Below, piece by piece: positions 63,060 to 64,000 of a stretch of 64,000 nt of DNA. A program made the position numbers and the translations under genes. Positions within the stretch are counted from its first letter, which is position 1; each line of letters starts with the position of its first letter. This stretch comes from Bifidobacterium angulatum DSM 20098 = JCM 7096 (GTDB taxonomy: Bacteria > Actinomycetota > Actinomycetes > Actinomycetales > Bifidobacteriaceae), in contig NZ_AP012322.1 of the NCBI RefSeq assembly GCF_001025155.1, positions 248,001 through 312,000 of the forward strand, written 5' to 3'. The notes below the pieces were generated by a model, which made no database searches, had not been told where the DNA came from, and saw nothing but the letters and a program-made list of their open reading frames with translations.

Positions 63060-64000
63060 GTGGCTGAAGAGAATGAGAATCAGGAAAGTGGGCAAGGCAT
63101 CTCGGATGGTAGCAGACCTTCGGGGATTACTTTCGCGGATATAGTTGTGATTATCCGTAAACATATCGCTACGGCAGCGATTTGTTTTGCGGTGATTGTC
63201 GGTGTTGCCGGTGCGTATGCTTTTCTCGCGGCACCTCAATATTCTGCAACGGCACAGGTGATTGCCACCTATAACGCTGCGCAGGATGGCGGTAATTCTG
63301 ACGACATTACGCAGCAGAATACTGGCGGAACCTACGTATCCAATCAAATCAAATCATATCCGACGCTTGCCACTACCGAAACGGTGCTGAAGCCGGTTAT
63401 CTCCCAGCTCGGTCTTGACGTTTCCGTAAAGGATTTGAGCAATCAGCTTACCGTGTCGAATCCTTCCAATACCGCGTTTGTGAATATCACTGCCACTGCC
63501 GGTGACGCCAAACAGTCGGCAACCATAGCTAATGCCGTCGCGGATTCCCTTCGTACTATCGTCGAGCATGACCTATATGCCAAAGGCGCTGCTGCGCCCA
63601 TTAAATTGACAGTGGTCCAGCGTGCCGCCACGCCTCAGGAACCGAGTGCCCCGAATAAGAAGCTATGCATCGCGGCCGGCGTAGTCCTTGGTCTGATTGT
63701 CGGTATCATTGCCGCTCTGTTGAAGGACCTATTGCGCACCAAGGTCGAGGAAGCCTCCGACGTGCGGGGCATCGTCCATGCCTCCGCGCTCGGCTCCATA
63801 CCGAAGAACGAGGCTTTGGAAGGCACGCGTCCTGTCATCATCACCGAACCCAATGGCTCGGTAACCGAGGAATACCGACGTATCCGTACGAACATCAAAT
63901 TCCTGGAAGTCAACAAGACGCCCGGTTATGGCCAGCTTCTGGTCATCTCCTCCACGTCGCCCAGCGAAGGCAAAACCACCACGGCCGTCAATACTGCTGC
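63060..64000 (+). CDS. Wzz-domain tyrosine kinase / chain-length regulator (partial at window end)
   Basis: The frame opens with GTG (AEENENQESG) and runs off the window after 313 codons. Layout: a short cytoplasmic start, a transmembrane helix (ATAAICFAVIVGVAGAYAF), an extracytoplasmic Wzz domain (APQYSATAQVIATYN, then TATAGDAKQSATIANAVADSL), a Pro-containing second membrane helix (KLCIAAGVVLGLIVGIIAALL), and then the beginning of a BY-kinase: TEEYRRIRTNIKFLE and Walker A SSTSPSEGKTTTAVN. Such proteins set EPS chain length and autophosphorylate on C-terminal tyrosines, which lie beyond the window. The phosphatase at 38728 would be its partner. A purine-rich GAAGGGA precedes the start. Confidence 0.88.
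   Translation, partial: MAEENENQESGQGISDGSRPSGITFADIVVIIRKHIATAAICFAVIVGVAGAYAFLAAPQYSATAQVIATYNAAQDGGNSDDITQQNTGGTYVSNQIKSYPTLATTETVLKPVISQLGLDVSVKDLSNQLTVSNPSNTAFVNITATAGDAKQSATIANAVADSLRTIVEHDLYAKGAAAPIKLTVVQRAATPQEPSAPNKKLCIAAGVVLGLIVGIIAALLKDLLRTKVEEASDVRGIVHASALGSIPKNEALEGTRPVIITEPNGSVTEEYRRIRTNIKFLEVNKTPGYGQLLVISSTSPSEGKTTTAVNTA

Overview
The window looks like a Bifidobacterium chromosome, most probably from the B. adolescentis group. The evidence is the roughly 60% GC coding sequence, actinobacterial gene neighbourhoods such as coaD-sepIVA-DUF177-rpmF-rnc, a compact arabinose operon, and two very large secreted modular amylases of the type known from resistant-starch-degrading bifidobacteria. 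No phage, insertion sequence, CRISPR array or rRNA was seen. The species assignment is inference.

Layout. 1-7 kb: the end of a LysR regulator, then minus-strand housekeeping genes (rimM, a KH protein, rpsP, an EEP-family membrane protein, ffh, cysS). 7-13.5 kb: a GATase, an adenosine deaminase remnant, an ABC-F ATPase, a lipoprotein, and an ArsR regulator with an MFS exporter. 13.5-19.4 kb: minus-strand ilvBN and the block coaD-sepIVA-DUF177-rpmF-rnc. 19.5-26.6 kb: a DUF3039 protein, an aldo/keto reductase fragment, pncB, rph, rdgB, an AEC transporter, tRNA-Leu and tRNA-Thr, and a membrane acyltransferase. 26.9-31 kb: pgi, rplS behind a structured leader, lepB and rnhB. 31.2-38.3 kb: a LacI-family regulator and a sugar porter-kinase-araD-araA operon, with a clear promoter overlapped by a LacI-type operator, closed by three hairpins.

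38.7-64 kb is an exopolysaccharide (EPS) locus of the Wzx/Wzy type: a low-molecular-weight tyrosine phosphatase, an EEP-family membrane protein, a polyprenyl-phosphate sugar-1-phosphate transferase, a DUF4422 protein, three glycosyltransferases, a polymerase, a flippase, a nitroreductase-like protein, a pyruvyl transferase and, at the right edge, a Wzz/BY-kinase chain-length regulator. Two giant GH13 amylases face each other inside this locus (about 1551 and 1614 residues). Between them lie seven EPS genes of visibly lower GC.

The most interesting structure is the repeat architecture of this cassette. Ungapped 156-bp related direct repeats flank it on the outside. The two convergent amylase genes carry a 181-bp inverted repeat with only two mismatches, read in the same codon phase in both genes. 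Homologous recombination at the inverted repeat would flip the seven EPS genes and exchange the C-terminal tails of the two amylases in frame; recombination at the direct repeats would delete the whole 18.6-kb cassette. This is a prediction from sequence and has not been demonstrated here.
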